This document shows positions 40,491-49,445 of a stretch of 64,000 nt of DNA, in pieces. How positions within the stretch are numbered: position 1 is the stretch's first letter; every line of letters begins with the position of its first letter. The notes under the pieces were generated by a model. That model worked only from the letters and a program-made list of their open reading frames with translations. It was not told where the DNA came from and made no database searches. A program made the translations under genes and the position numbers. The DNA lies in contig JAQVBQ010000003.1 in NCBI GenBank assembly GCA_028690215.1, forward strand, positions 8,272 through 72,271, written 5' to 3'. This stretch comes from Bacteroidales bacterium. GTDB taxonomy: Bacteria > Bacteroidota > Bacteroidia > Bacteroidales > UBA932.

Positions 40491-41846
40491 TTATCTTTGA
40501 TTTACTATTAGTTCCGCTTCATTTATCCAACTTTCGTCTATATTAAGAGAGCGGGCAATTTTAATTGCCTCTCTCGGGGCTTCGTTGCCTTCAGCGGCAA
40601 CGAGTGAATAATCCATTTTCCCATCACAATATCCTTTAACTCTTAATCGTTTACAGTCTGAATTGTCAATATTGTAATGTGTAGTTATAACTATGAAAGA
40701 CTCTTTGCCTGACAATCTGTTCAGGAGTGCAGAGACCAAAGCTGTTCCTTCAGATGGGTTTGTTGTTCCTGCAGGTTCGTCAATTAGCGCTAAAATCCTC
40801 TTTCCTGAATTGAAAGCCTTAATAACCTCGTCAATTTTAATCATTTCAGAGGCAAAAGATGACAGCCCTTTAGAAATGTCCTGATAATCACCGGAAATCA
40901 AAAAAACTTCATTCACCGCAGATATAGATGCAGATGTTGCAGGGATACCAAAAGAGAAGTGAAAAAGTAGTTGTGATAGTGCTAATGTCTTTAAAGTTAC
41001 ACTCTTGCCTCCCATATTCGCTCCTGTGATGAGTACAGGCTTAGAATTTCCAGTAGTTATGTCGATTTTTTGAAAATCTCTTCCATCCTTAGAGATGTTA
41101 TCGCTCACCTCCGGATTGAAAAGTTCGGTATATGACAACTCCTTTTTTGAAATCTCAGGGAAAGTAAATTTTAACTCTTTAATTTGTAACGACTTGGCTA
41201 TGATAATGTCTAGGTTTGCCAAAGCAGAAAGGGATTCTCTAATTGTTTTAACATAAGCCATTAACTTACCGCACAACTCTTTTCTAACCTTCTCTTCTAT
41301 TAGAGATGCCCTATAGTGCAACTCCTCGTTAAAACTCTCTTGGGATTTTATCTCCTTTCTTATCTGGGAGAGCTCTTCAGAGTATGATTCATATACATAA
41401 AAAGAGCTTATCCGGTGACCTTCGGGATCAAGTATGTTTAATACAGATGAAAGATCACAAAGATTTAAATATTCGATATTTAGCCCTGTCTCTTTAAATA
41501 TATGCTTTACATCTTCAGAAATCAATGCAAGAGACTTAATCTCAAATAGTTCCACATCATCCAAAGTAACACCTCGTTCCAATCTTAAAACAGAGCCTCT
41601 GATATCCCTTACAAGCGATAGTTTATCCTTTATTCCAAGGATTGTAAAATGAAACTTACCTTTTTCTACATATTGTCTGTAAAAAGTAACAAGATTCTCA
41701 TACTCTGCCTTTATATCCTTTACTGTAGAGGTAAAGGGAGTATCCATCAATACCTGACGTGAGTATGATGAACTCAGGGAGAGCCTCTCTATTATATACC
41801 TGAATCCGGACTGAGAATCCAAAAATGATCTAAGCTTCATAACCAC
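40491..41846 (-). CDS. MutS-related ATPase of the lysine-fermentation cluster (KamC-like), function uncharacterised
   Basis: Walker A GANMGGKS, KGLSSFASEM signature, LALIDEPAGTTNPSEG Walker B; no mismatch-binding domain. Confidence 0.8.
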   Translation of the reverse strand: MVMKLRSFLDSQSGFRYIIERLSLSSSYSRQVLMDTPFTSTVKDIKAEYENLVTFYRQYVEKGKFHFTILGIKDKLSLVRDIRGSVLRLERGVTLDDVELFEIKSLALISEDVKHIFKETGLNIEYLNLCDLSSVLNILDPEGHRISSFYVYESYSEELSQIRKEIKSQESFNEELHYRASLIEEKVRKELCGKLMAYVKTIRESLSALANLDIIIAKSLQIKELKFTFPEISKKELSYTELFNPEVSDNISKDGRDFQKIDITTGNSKPVLITGANMGGKSVTLKTLALSQLLFHFSFGIPATSASISAVNEVFLISGDYQDISKGLSSFASEMIKIDEVIKAFNSGKRILALIDEPAGTTNPSEGTALVSALLNRLSGKESFIVITTHYNIDNSDCKRLRVKGYCDGKMDYSLVAAEGNEAPREAIKIARSLNIDESWINEAELIVNQR

Positions 41847-42852
41847 CTTTTATTATATCGTAAACAGGAATCTTTATCTCCGCTTCTATCTCGGAACACA
41901 AAATACTGGAATTCAGCACAGTGCCATTTGGAGAGACGGGATTGACACATACAGCTATAAGATTGCTTCTTTGAAGGACTCTGATTCTTCCTCCCCTCCT
42001 TTTATAATTGAAAAGGATTCTATGATCGGCAAAGATTTTTGTGAAATCTCTAACTATCAATTCGAAGTCATCAACATTTATTCTGTTCATCAGAACAGTC
42101 AGGAATCTGTCTGTAAGAGCACCGGAAATAAAAATAGCCTCCATTGATTGTAACAAGTTGGTATCTACGCGTTCGATCTCCAAAGCTGAAGATATTTCCA
42201 GATCAACTAACTCCTTCTCTTTGGTTATTCCCCAAATTCCTGCCTGAACACTCTCAAGTGCAGCAATAGTATTACTCGCAGCAAGAGGTAGTCTTACAAG
42301 ATCTACCAAACGGCTGGTCTTTTGAACCAGATGGTTGATGTTGAGTGACAGAGCTGCTCCCGTAGTCAGGATCATTGCCTCTGAAACTGCCGGAGAGGCC
42401 AGACTCATTCGAGAAAGGGCTCCGTCGACAATGCACAAAGGCAGCTTATACTTTATTCTCATATCTTCCATCCATTGTCTGAGATCGGATGTTCCGGTGG
42501 GTCCTGCAAGCATAACCTTGCCACAAGCCAGTGTTCTGGCTGTTATAATCCTGCCCAGGGATCCGGTAGAATCACTTATACCGACAACCTCAGACAGGAT
42601 TTTTCTTCGTTTATATAGCTTCTCGCTTGTAGCAAAATATATCCCCTTCCTGAGAAAAATCTCAGGTTTTTTAGTGCCCGTAACAGAGTCTATCCGCTCC
42701 CCATCCAATCCTATGGATGTAACGGCAATGTTAAGGTTGTCTGCCGGTAATCGCTTGATTATGTAATTAAAACACTCGGTTTTTCCTGTGTTTTTCTCAA
42801 GACCGACTATCGACAGGCTTCTGCACTTTAGGATATCTTGTACAAACGGCAT
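41830..42852 (-). CDS. P-loop-like protein of the lysine-fermentation cluster (KamB-like), function uncharacterised
   Basis: SIVGLEKNTGKTECFNYII (GKT loop); located between kamA and the MutS-related gene. Confidence 0.65.
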   Translation of the reverse strand: MPFVQDILKCRSLSIVGLEKNTGKTECFNYIIKRLPADNLNIAVTSIGLDGERIDSVTGTKKPEIFLRKGIYFATSEKLYKRRKILSEVVGISDSTGSLGRIITARTLACGKVMLAGPTGTSDLRQWMEDMRIKYKLPLCIVDGALSRMSLASPAVSEAMILTTGAALSLNINHLVQKTSRLVDLVRLPLAASNTIAALESVQAGIWGITKEKELVDLEISSALEIERVDTNLLQSMEAIFISGALTDRFLTVLMNRINVDDFELIVRDFTKIFADHRILFNYKRRGGRIRVLQRSNLIAVCVNPVSPNGTVLNSSILCSEIEAEIKIPVYDIIKGGYEA

Positions 42853-42859
42853 TGTATAA

Positions 42860-44107
42860 TTAATGTTTGTGAGAGCGTTCCTTTCTTAAAAGATGAGCAG
42901 GCTCTATTGCCAACTTCTGTCCTTTAAGCAGTGCAGAGACTCCCTCTACAGCTTCATTCTTCTGACAATCAGTGCAATTACAGTGATTTACATAGTTTTC
43001 AGGCTCTGTATATGTTGTAATTACCCCTTCAAAATTCCTGAGAATGACTTTTCCGGGAGATTGTGATATAACATAGTTCGGCATAACAGGAGTCTTTCCA
43101 CCTCCACCCGGAGCGTCAACCACAAAAGTAGGTACAGCATATCCGGATGTATGTCCTCTCAAACCTTCGATGATTTCAATACCCTTAGATACAGGTGTCC
43201 TGAAGTGTTCCAATCCCATTGAAAGGTCACATTGATAGATATAGTACGGCCTTACTCTCATCTTTACAAGAAGATGAACCAGCCTCTTCATGATGTTCAC
43301 ACAGTCATTTACGCCTCTTAGCAATACAGATTGGTTTCCGAGAGGGATACCTGCATTTGCCATTCTTTCGCATGCTGCGATTGCCTCTGGTGTAACTTCA
43401 TTTGGGTGGTTGAAATGGGTGTTCAGCCAAATAGGATGATATTTTTTGAGCATATCGACCAGCTTGTCTGTAATCCTTTGCGGGCAAACAACAGGTGTTC
43501 TGGAACCTATTCTGATGATCTCAACATGAGGTATGGCTCTCAATTTTTTGATGATTGTTTCCAACTTTGCATCAGAAACCATAAGGGCATCACCTCCGGA
43601 GAGTAGGACATCCCTTACTTGCGGTGTCCTGGCAATGTAATCAATAGCCCTGTCAATGTTGTTTGCAGGAGACTCATCATCCTTCTGACCGGCAAAACGC
43701 CTCCTTGTACAGTGTCTGCAATACATTGAACACATGTCTGTAATCAAAAGGAGTACCCTGTCCGGATACCTGTGTGTCAAACCCGGAACCGGAGAGTCTT
43801 CATCCTCGTGGAGAGGATCCAAGAGATCGGCTGCAGATTGATGTGTTTCAGATCCTGTTGGTATTGCTTGTTTCCTTATAGGACAATCAGGATTTTCAGG
43901 ATCTATCAGAGAGAGGTAGTATGGAGTTATGGCCATTCTGAGGGTTGCAAGAGATTTCTTGACTCCCTCCTCCTCCTCTTTGGTCAGACTTATATATTTT
44001 TTTAATTGTTCCAGGGTTTCGATCCTGTTCTTTACCTGCCATTTCCAGTCATTCCATTGTTCATCAGTAACTTCCGGAAACAATATTTTTCTTCTGTCAA
44101 CTGCCAT
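42860..44107 (-). CDS. kamA: L-lysine 2,3-aminomutase
   Basis: Radical SAM CSMYCRHCTRRRFAG; DVLLSGGDALMVSD; FVVDAPGGGGKTPVMPNYV. Confidence 0.96.
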   Translation of the reverse strand: MAVDRRKILFPEVTDEQWNDWKWQVKNRIETLEQLKKYISLTKEEEEGVKKSLATLRMAITPYYLSLIDPENPDCPIRKQAIPTGSETHQSAADLLDPLHEDEDSPVPGLTHRYPDRVLLLITDMCSMYCRHCTRRRFAGQKDDESPANNIDRAIDYIARTPQVRDVLLSGGDALMVSDAKLETIIKKLRAIPHVEIIRIGSRTPVVCPQRITDKLVDMLKKYHPIWLNTHFNHPNEVTPEAIAACERMANAGIPLGNQSVLLRGVNDCVNIMKRLVHLLVKMRVRPYYIYQCDLSMGLEHFRTPVSKGIEIIEGLRGHTSGYAVPTFVVDAPGGGGKTPVMPNYVISQSPGKVILRNFEGVITTYTEPENYVNHCNCTDCQKNEAVEGVSALLKGQKLAIEPAHLLRKERSHKH

Positions 44108-44109
44108 AA

Positions 44110-45144
44110 TTAGATATAAATTTTTTCAAATAAATCACGTATTTGTTTTGATTCTCTCAATATGTTGAGAGTAAGATTAGCATGACCCTTAGCGTAACCA
44201 TTACCTACAATAAGGTTGATGTCTTTTCCCACACCTTCGGCTCCAAGAGCTGCTTTCGTAAAGCTGGTTGCCATAGAGAAGAAATAGACACAACCTTGTC
44301 CTTTAGTGACAAGGATTGATGTCATCTCTGTGGATGGAACGTTCACATTGTTCACAGTCACGTCACAACCTCTTCCTCCGGTTACCTCCATGACCCTATT
44401 GTAAACATCCATAACATTTGTTGCGTCTGCAACAATGACGTTAGTTGCAAGATTCATGTCAATAATACGCTGGGCATTATCCTTAGAATACTCAACAACA
44501 ATCACCTTTCCTGAAGGCCCAACATTCTGCATAGCCTGATAGCAACAAAGAATTCCGGATTTTCCTCCTCCACCGATGATACATACAATATCTCCCTCAG
44601 TTACAAGGCGGTCAACCTGAGCCGGAGCACCGGCAACGTCCAACGCTGCTAAAGCCAATTTCTCAGGGATATCTTCAGGCAAGACTGCAAACAAGCCACT
44701 TTCAAACAAAATAGCCTGAGCATCAACATCTACCTGATCTGAATCAGGAGAGAGATTTTTAATTGAGTTGAGCTTTAAGGGGGTCAAGGATAGGGAGACA
44801 AGCGTTGCTATCTTGTCCCCTACCTTTAACCTATTTGCAGGAAATGCCTTCCCAATCTCTTTTACTGTTCCTATCAGCATACCTCCGGAACCGGTAACAG
44901 GATTTTGGAGTTTTCCTCTCTCCTCAACAATAGAGATTATCATCTCTTTCATCTTTTCAGCATCTGAATTGCATGCCTTCTTAATCTGAGTATATGAGGC
45001 AGAATCGATGTTAAGTGTAGTAACATCAATGAGAACCTCATTTTCATAGATTGACATGCTATTGTCCAGTTTGTATGCCGGCTGAGGGAGAGTGCCTATG
45101 GGAGAAATCACTCTGTGAGTGCCATATCTGCAAATTTTTGTCAT
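44110..45144 (-). CDS. kdd: L-erythro-3,5-diaminohexanoate dehydrogenase, copy 2
   Basis: GTHRVISPIGTLPQPA, DVTTLNIDSASYTQI, NPVTGSGGMLIG; adjacent paralogue of 45154..46194. Confidence 0.88.
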   Translation of the reverse strand: MTKICRYGTHRVISPIGTLPQPAYKLDNSMSIYENEVLIDVTTLNIDSASYTQIKKACNSDAEKMKEMIISIVEERGKLQNPVTGSGGMLIGTVKEIGKAFPANRLKVGDKIATLVSLSLTPLKLNSIKNLSPDSDQVDVDAQAILFESGLFAVLPEDIPEKLALAALDVAGAPAQVDRLVTEGDIVCIIGGGGKSGILCCYQAMQNVGPSGKVIVVEYSKDNAQRIIDMNLATNVIVADATNVMDVYNRVMEVTGGRGCDVTVNNVNVPSTEMTSILVTKGQGCVYFFSMATSFTKAALGAEGVGKDINLIVGNGYAKGHANLTLNILRESKQIRDLFEKIYI

Positions 45145-45153
45145 AGACTTAGC

Positions 45154-46194
45154 TTATGCGTAAAGTTCAGTGAAGACTTTCCTTAATTTCTCGCTCTCTC
45201 TCAAAAGCTGCAGGGTGATTTCTGCGTGGCCTTTTGTGTAGCCGTTTCCTACAATCATAGTAACATCGCTGCCCACACCTTCTGCACCAAGAGCTGCTTT
45301 TGTGAAACTTGTAGCCATTGAGAAGAAGTATACTACACCTGTATCTTTTGTGCAAAGAATAGATGTCATCTCTGTGTCAGTGATATTTACATTGTTGATT
45401 GTAACATCACACATCTTACCGTTTGTAAGTTCCTCTATCTTTTCGAGTATTGCTACAGGTTGTGTTGCGTCACCAGAGAAGACATAGTCACAAAAACCGA
45501 GATCCTGAAGTCTCTTTGTACTCTTTTCACTATGGCACAGACCTATTACTTTACCTGTAACACCGGCACGTTTTTTAGCCTCATAGCAGCATAACATACC
45601 TGATTTTCCACCTGCTCCAATTATAAGAACAGTATCTCCAGGTTTAACCAGTTTAGCTGTCTGAGCAGGTGCGCCAGCTACATCAAGAGCTGAAAGGGCC
45701 AGATTCTCAGGCATATCATTAGGAATCTTTGCGTAAATTCCACTTTCGAAAAGAATAGCTTTTCCGTCAATATCAACCTGATCAATATCAGGTCTTATAT
45801 CTTTGATTTTGTCAATTCTTAGAGGGGTGAGTGAAAGGGATACAAGAGTAGCAATCTTATCACCTACTTTAAGATCTGTTTTGCCAATAAGAGCATCACC
45901 GATTTTCTCAACAACGCCGAGAAGCATTCCGCCTGAACCGGTCACAGGATTTCTGTGTTTTCCCTGTTTTGCAACTATACCTAACATTATCTCAGCTATC
46001 TTTGCCTTATCTCCACCGGCCTGTTCCTCTATCTGAGTGAAACTTGCAGAATCGATATTGAGAGTCTTAACGTCAATGAGGATTTCATTGTCGTAGATCT
46101 CATCCATGTTATTATCAATCTTATTTGCCGGTTGTGGAAGTACTCCTTTTGGTTCAATTACTCTGTGAACGCCGTATTTATTACCTTTTTTCAT
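45154..46194 (-). CDS. kdd: L-erythro-3,5-diaminohexanoate dehydrogenase, copy 1
   Basis: GVHRVIEPKGVLPQPANKIDN, DVKTLNIDSASFTQI, NPVTGSGGMLLG, ATSFTKAALGAEGVG. Confidence 0.92.
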   Translation of the reverse strand: MKKGNKYGVHRVIEPKGVLPQPANKIDNNMDEIYDNEILIDVKTLNIDSASFTQIEEQAGGDKAKIAEIMLGIVAKQGKHRNPVTGSGGMLLGVVEKIGDALIGKTDLKVGDKIATLVSLSLTPLRIDKIKDIRPDIDQVDIDGKAILFESGIYAKIPNDMPENLALSALDVAGAPAQTAKLVKPGDTVLIIGAGGKSGMLCCYEAKKRAGVTGKVIGLCHSEKSTKRLQDLGFCDYVFSGDATQPVAILEKIEELTNGKMCDVTINNVNITDTEMTSILCTKDTGVVYFFSMATSFTKAALGAEGVGSDVTMIVGNGYTKGHAEITLQLLRESEKLRKVFTELYA

Positions 46195-46221
46195 TTTTTA
46201 TTATTTTTTATATTAATCTTA

Positions 46222-47046
46222 CTATTTTGATTTAAGACCCAGAATTTCACGGGCTTCGGCCGGTGAAGCTATATCTCTTCCTAGCTCCTTGGCCATTCTG
46301 ACAACCTTAGCTACAAGTTCCCCATTCGATTTTGCAAGAACACCTTTTGAGAGGAAAACATTATCTTCAAATCCTACTCTAACGTGACCTCCATCAATAA
46401 TTGCGGCAGCAGCCAAAGGAAATTCATATCTCCCGACACCGGCAACAGTGTATGTTGCATCAGCTGGTAAACTACCACGTAGGAAAACGAAGTCCCTTAA
46501 TTCACCGGATATTCCTCCGTTTACTCCCATAACGAAGTCAAAATGCATAGGGGTTTGGATAAAACCCTTTTTGCCAAGGCGCAATGCCATATCAATCATA
46601 CTTTTGTCAAAAACTTCGAGCTCGGGTTTAATACCCCTTTCTATCATTTTTGTTCCAAAGTATTTTATTGTGTTTTCAGTATTTTCAAAAATATCATCAC
46701 CACCGAAGTTAAGTGTCCCGCAATCCAGTGTTGCCATTTCAGGTATAAGCTCAGTAGGCTGAAGCCTTTCATCATTTGTCATACCGACAGCACCCCCGGT
46801 TGAAGGTTGAATTATAACGTCCGGACACAATTTATAGATTGCATCCATCACATCTTTGAATCTATTCTTATCCTGAGTAGGTGTTCCGTCATCGTTGCGG
46901 ACATGTAGGTGTATAATACTAGCACCTGCATCATAAGCAGATTTCGCCTCTCTGGCGCACTCCTCTATTGTATACGGAACCGCAGGATTGTGCTCCTTGA
47001 GCACCTCTGCACCGCATATAGCGGCTGTGATAATAAGCTTTGCCAT
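46222..47046 (-). CDS. kce: 3-keto-5-aminohexanoate cleavage enzyme (BKACE family)
   Basis: IITAAICGAEVLKEHNPAVPYT, ASIIHLHVRNDDGTPTQDKNRF, GGHVRVGFEDNVFLSKG. Confidence 0.94.
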   Translation of the reverse strand: MAKLIITAAICGAEVLKEHNPAVPYTIEECAREAKSAYDAGASIIHLHVRNDDGTPTQDKNRFKDVMDAIYKLCPDVIIQPSTGGAVGMTNDERLQPTELIPEMATLDCGTLNFGGDDIFENTENTIKYFGTKMIERGIKPELEVFDKSMIDMALRLGKKGFIQTPMHFDFVMGVNGGISGELRDFVFLRGSLPADATYTVAGVGRYEFPLAAAAIIDGGHVRVGFEDNVFLSKGVLAKSNGELVAKVVRMAKELGRDIASPAEAREILGLKSK

Positions 47047-47054
47047 GATTTATA

Positions 47055-47441
47055 CTATTTTCTCTGACATGATTTTGGGGTAACACAAGTACCTGAAGCC
47101 TTGCATACTATAATAGGTTCATCAAGAATATCTGCAGCAGATGGTGAAATATCCGGTCTAGGGATTATTACCTTCTTTGCAACAAACTCCATTTTCCTTG
47201 AGCTGTTTCCTACTGATGTAATCTCTCCAGTTGCCTCAATATAGTCACCTGCATATACAGGGGCCATAAATTCTATGTTATCATATGCTTTGAAAAGACC
47301 TTCATCTCCATCCTGCTGAATCAAAAGCTCAGTAGCTACATCACCGAATAGTTGAAGCATCTTTGCTCCATCCACTAAGTTTCCACCATAGTGGGCATCA
47401 TGAGAACTCATTCTCATTCTTATCATTGCTTGTTTTGCCAT
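47055..47441 (-). CDS. kal: 3-aminobutyryl-CoA ammonia-lyase (hotdog fold)
   Basis: 128 aa; [49 protein letters not shown]. Confidence 0.9.
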   Translation of the reverse strand: MAKQAMIRMRMSSHDAHYGGNLVDGAKMLQLFGDVATELLIQQDGDEGLFKAYDNIEFMAPVYAGDYIEATGEITSVGNSSRKMEFVAKKVIIPRPDISPSAADILDEPIIVCKASGTCVTPKSCQRK

Positions 47442-47453
47442 AATTAAAATATT

Positions 47454-48101
47454 TTATTTAGATATAATAAAATCTATAAGAATTGCCGGTGTGTGGGCGT
47501 TTTCTGGTTCTATCCCACCACATTCAACAATCTGTTCCGGTTCTGCAATTACTAAATCGGCTGCCATTGCAACAATCGGATTGAAATTCTTCTTGGTTCC
47601 CTTATAATAGAGGTTACCAGCAGTATCAGCGGTAGATGCACCAATAATTGCCACATCTGCCCTGAGCGGTTTCTCAAGGAGGTAATCCTTGCCGTCTACA
47701 TTGATAATTTGCTTGTTTTCAGCCACAACTGTACCAAGACCTGTTGAGGTAAGTACTCCACCCAAACCGGCGCCGTATGCACGGATTTTCTCTATGAGAG
47801 TGCCTTGTGGTGAGAATTCTATCTCCATCTCTCCGGAGTTCATAAGGTCAATAGCCGCAGGATTTGAGCCAATATATGAAACTATGAGTTTTTTAACCTG
47901 CTTGTTGGCTATTATTTTGCCTAGACCTTTATCTGCATATGCAGCATCATTGCATATCAGGGTAAGTTCTTTGACATCCTTTTCGGCCAGGGCTTCCATA
48001 AACTTATTTGGCCCACCTTTGGTCAGGAATCCCCCAACCATGATTGTCATGCCGCTCTTTACCTTAGAGACGGCTTCTTCAAGATTGATTATTTTATTCA
48101 T
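47454..48101 (-). CDS. 3-oxoacid/acetoacetate-type CoA-transferase subunit A
   Basis: VKSGMTIMVGGFLTKGGPNKFMEAL, VAENKQIINVDGKDYLLEKPLRADVAIIGAS. Confidence 0.92.
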   Translation of the reverse strand: MNKIINLEEAVSKVKSGMTIMVGGFLTKGGPNKFMEALAEKDVKELTLICNDAAYADKGLGKIIANKQVKKLIVSYIGSNPAAIDLMNSGEMEIEFSPQGTLIEKIRAYGAGLGGVLTSTGLGTVVAENKQIINVDGKDYLLEKPLRADVAIIGASTADTAGNLYYKGTKKNFNPIVAMAADLVIAEPEQIVECGGIEPENAHTPAILIDFIISK

Positions 48102-48142
48102 TATATAACAGGTTTTTAAGATATATGCTTCTTACTATTTAA

Positions 48143-48194
48143 AATTAGCAATAAATCCCTAAAAACAATTCAACTTGCACCTTTATTGCTAATT
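48143..48194. repeat. 13-bp perfect inverted repeat upstream of the lysine-fermentation operon
   Basis: AATTAGCAATAAA (48143-48155) and TTTATTGCTAATT (48182-48194), 26-nt spacer. Confidence 0.8.
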
Positions 48195-48210
48195 CGCTAA
48201 TTAACAAACA

Positions 48211-48250
48211 ATGCAACCATTTAGTTACAGCATGCAACACTCTGGTTACA
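48211..48250. promoter_or_regulatory. tandem operator-like repeats upstream of the lysine-fermentation operon
   Basis: ATGCAACCATTTAGTTACA (48211) and ATGCAACACTCTGGTTACA (48232), 21-bp period; each is TGCAAC-N6-GTTACA with dyad symmetry. Confidence 0.55.
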
Positions 48251-48281
48251 TTTTTGGCGTGCTTACTTGATATCAAGCAAG

Positions 48282-49433
48282 CTATTGAATATCTGTTACT
48301 TCTACTCTTTCGTTGTTGAATACCGGACCTGCATAGATTGAGAGGAAAATCTCCTCCATCTCTTTTTGATTATCGTCAATATCTGAAAGTTTATACTTCA
48401 GATAACTGAGAAAAGAGAGTTTGTCAGATTCAGTGTATTTTGATGAATATTTATCTGTGCCATTAAGTACATCATAGGCAATATAGTTGTTCTTCCACAA
48501 CTGGTATGAACCTATAATTTTCTTGTCTATTATCTCCGCAAGAGATTTAAAACGATCATTTTTCTCCATACTAGAACACTTTTCCAACTCCTCAGTTGAA
48601 ATAGGCTCACAAAAACTAATATGGATATTTCCCTTAAACTGCATTATGCCGGTAAGAATACTATTTAAATCCTCACCGGGAATCTTTTCGTACTTTCTTC
48701 TTCTGGAAACAAATAATTCTTTGGCTTTCAGCAAATCACAAGGTTCATACTCATAGGAGATTGAAACAGGTACGATAGAGAGCTCATTGAAATCATTAGC
48801 GAAATCATTATTTGTAGAACTCATATCGAACATTTTCAACAGACCTTGCTCAGTCATGTCATTCCCATCTTTGGTTCGGCCATTTCTCTGTGCTATCCAG
48901 ACAGAACTGTTGCTGCTTTTTATTGAATCACGGATATATTGTGACAGTAGCATTGAGGAGTTATAGAAATCTCTGGGATTTTTATTTCGCTCAACTTTGA
49001 TCATTTTATTTGTACGGGCAATATCCTCAATAAACATGTCTGTGATCAGGTTATCCCCTACTGCCATCTCAGAGGTCTGAATCCCGTTCATGAAAAGAAT
49101 TATCTGAATAATACCGGAATCCAGGAGTATATCTCTATGATTGGATATGTATAGATGCTTCTTGCTGTTTTTATATTGTTCAACACCGGAATAAGACAAT
49201 GTTCTGGCTGTGTCTGAAATAATTTTGTTTATTGCAGGAAACATAACCTTGGCCTGAAATTCATCAACAGTACCAAGAGAAGCAATAAGCTGCCTGACTT
49301 GGTCAGGCTGTTTGTTTGGAAACAGATATAGAGATATAGGAGAAAGAAGCGGATGCTTTGCAAGCCTCATCATTGCCTCCTTAGCCTCTGTGTCATTAAA
49401 AGGCCTTATGTCTATGAATTTTTCATTTTCCAT
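48282..49433 (-). CDS. 1-acyl-glycerol-3-phosphate acyltransferase-like protein
   Basis: HX4D motif LYISNHRDILLDSG; WIAQRNGRTKDGND. Confidence 0.78.
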   Translation of the reverse strand: MENEKFIDIRPFNDTEAKEAMMRLAKHPLLSPISLYLFPNKQPDQVRQLIASLGTVDEFQAKVMFPAINKIISDTARTLSYSGVEQYKNSKKHLYISNHRDILLDSGIIQIILFMNGIQTSEMAVGDNLITDMFIEDIARTNKMIKVERNKNPRDFYNSSMLLSQYIRDSIKSSNSSVWIAQRNGRTKDGNDMTEQGLLKMFDMSSTNNDFANDFNELSIVPVSISYEYEPCDLLKAKELFVSRRRKYEKIPGEDLNSILTGIMQFKGNIHISFCEPISTEELEKCSSMEKNDRFKSLAEIIDKKIIGSYQLWKNNYIAYDVLNGTDKYSSKYTESDKLSFLSYLKYKLSDIDDNQKEMEEIFLSIYAGPVFNNERVEVTDIQ

Positions 49434-49445
49434 GCACAAAAATAA

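Noticed and set aside
48102-48281. Cobalamin riboswitch upstream of the B12-dependent lysine operon
   Set aside because: No recognisable cobalamin-riboswitch core could be found in the 180-bp intergenic region; only dyads and a 13-bp inverted repeat.
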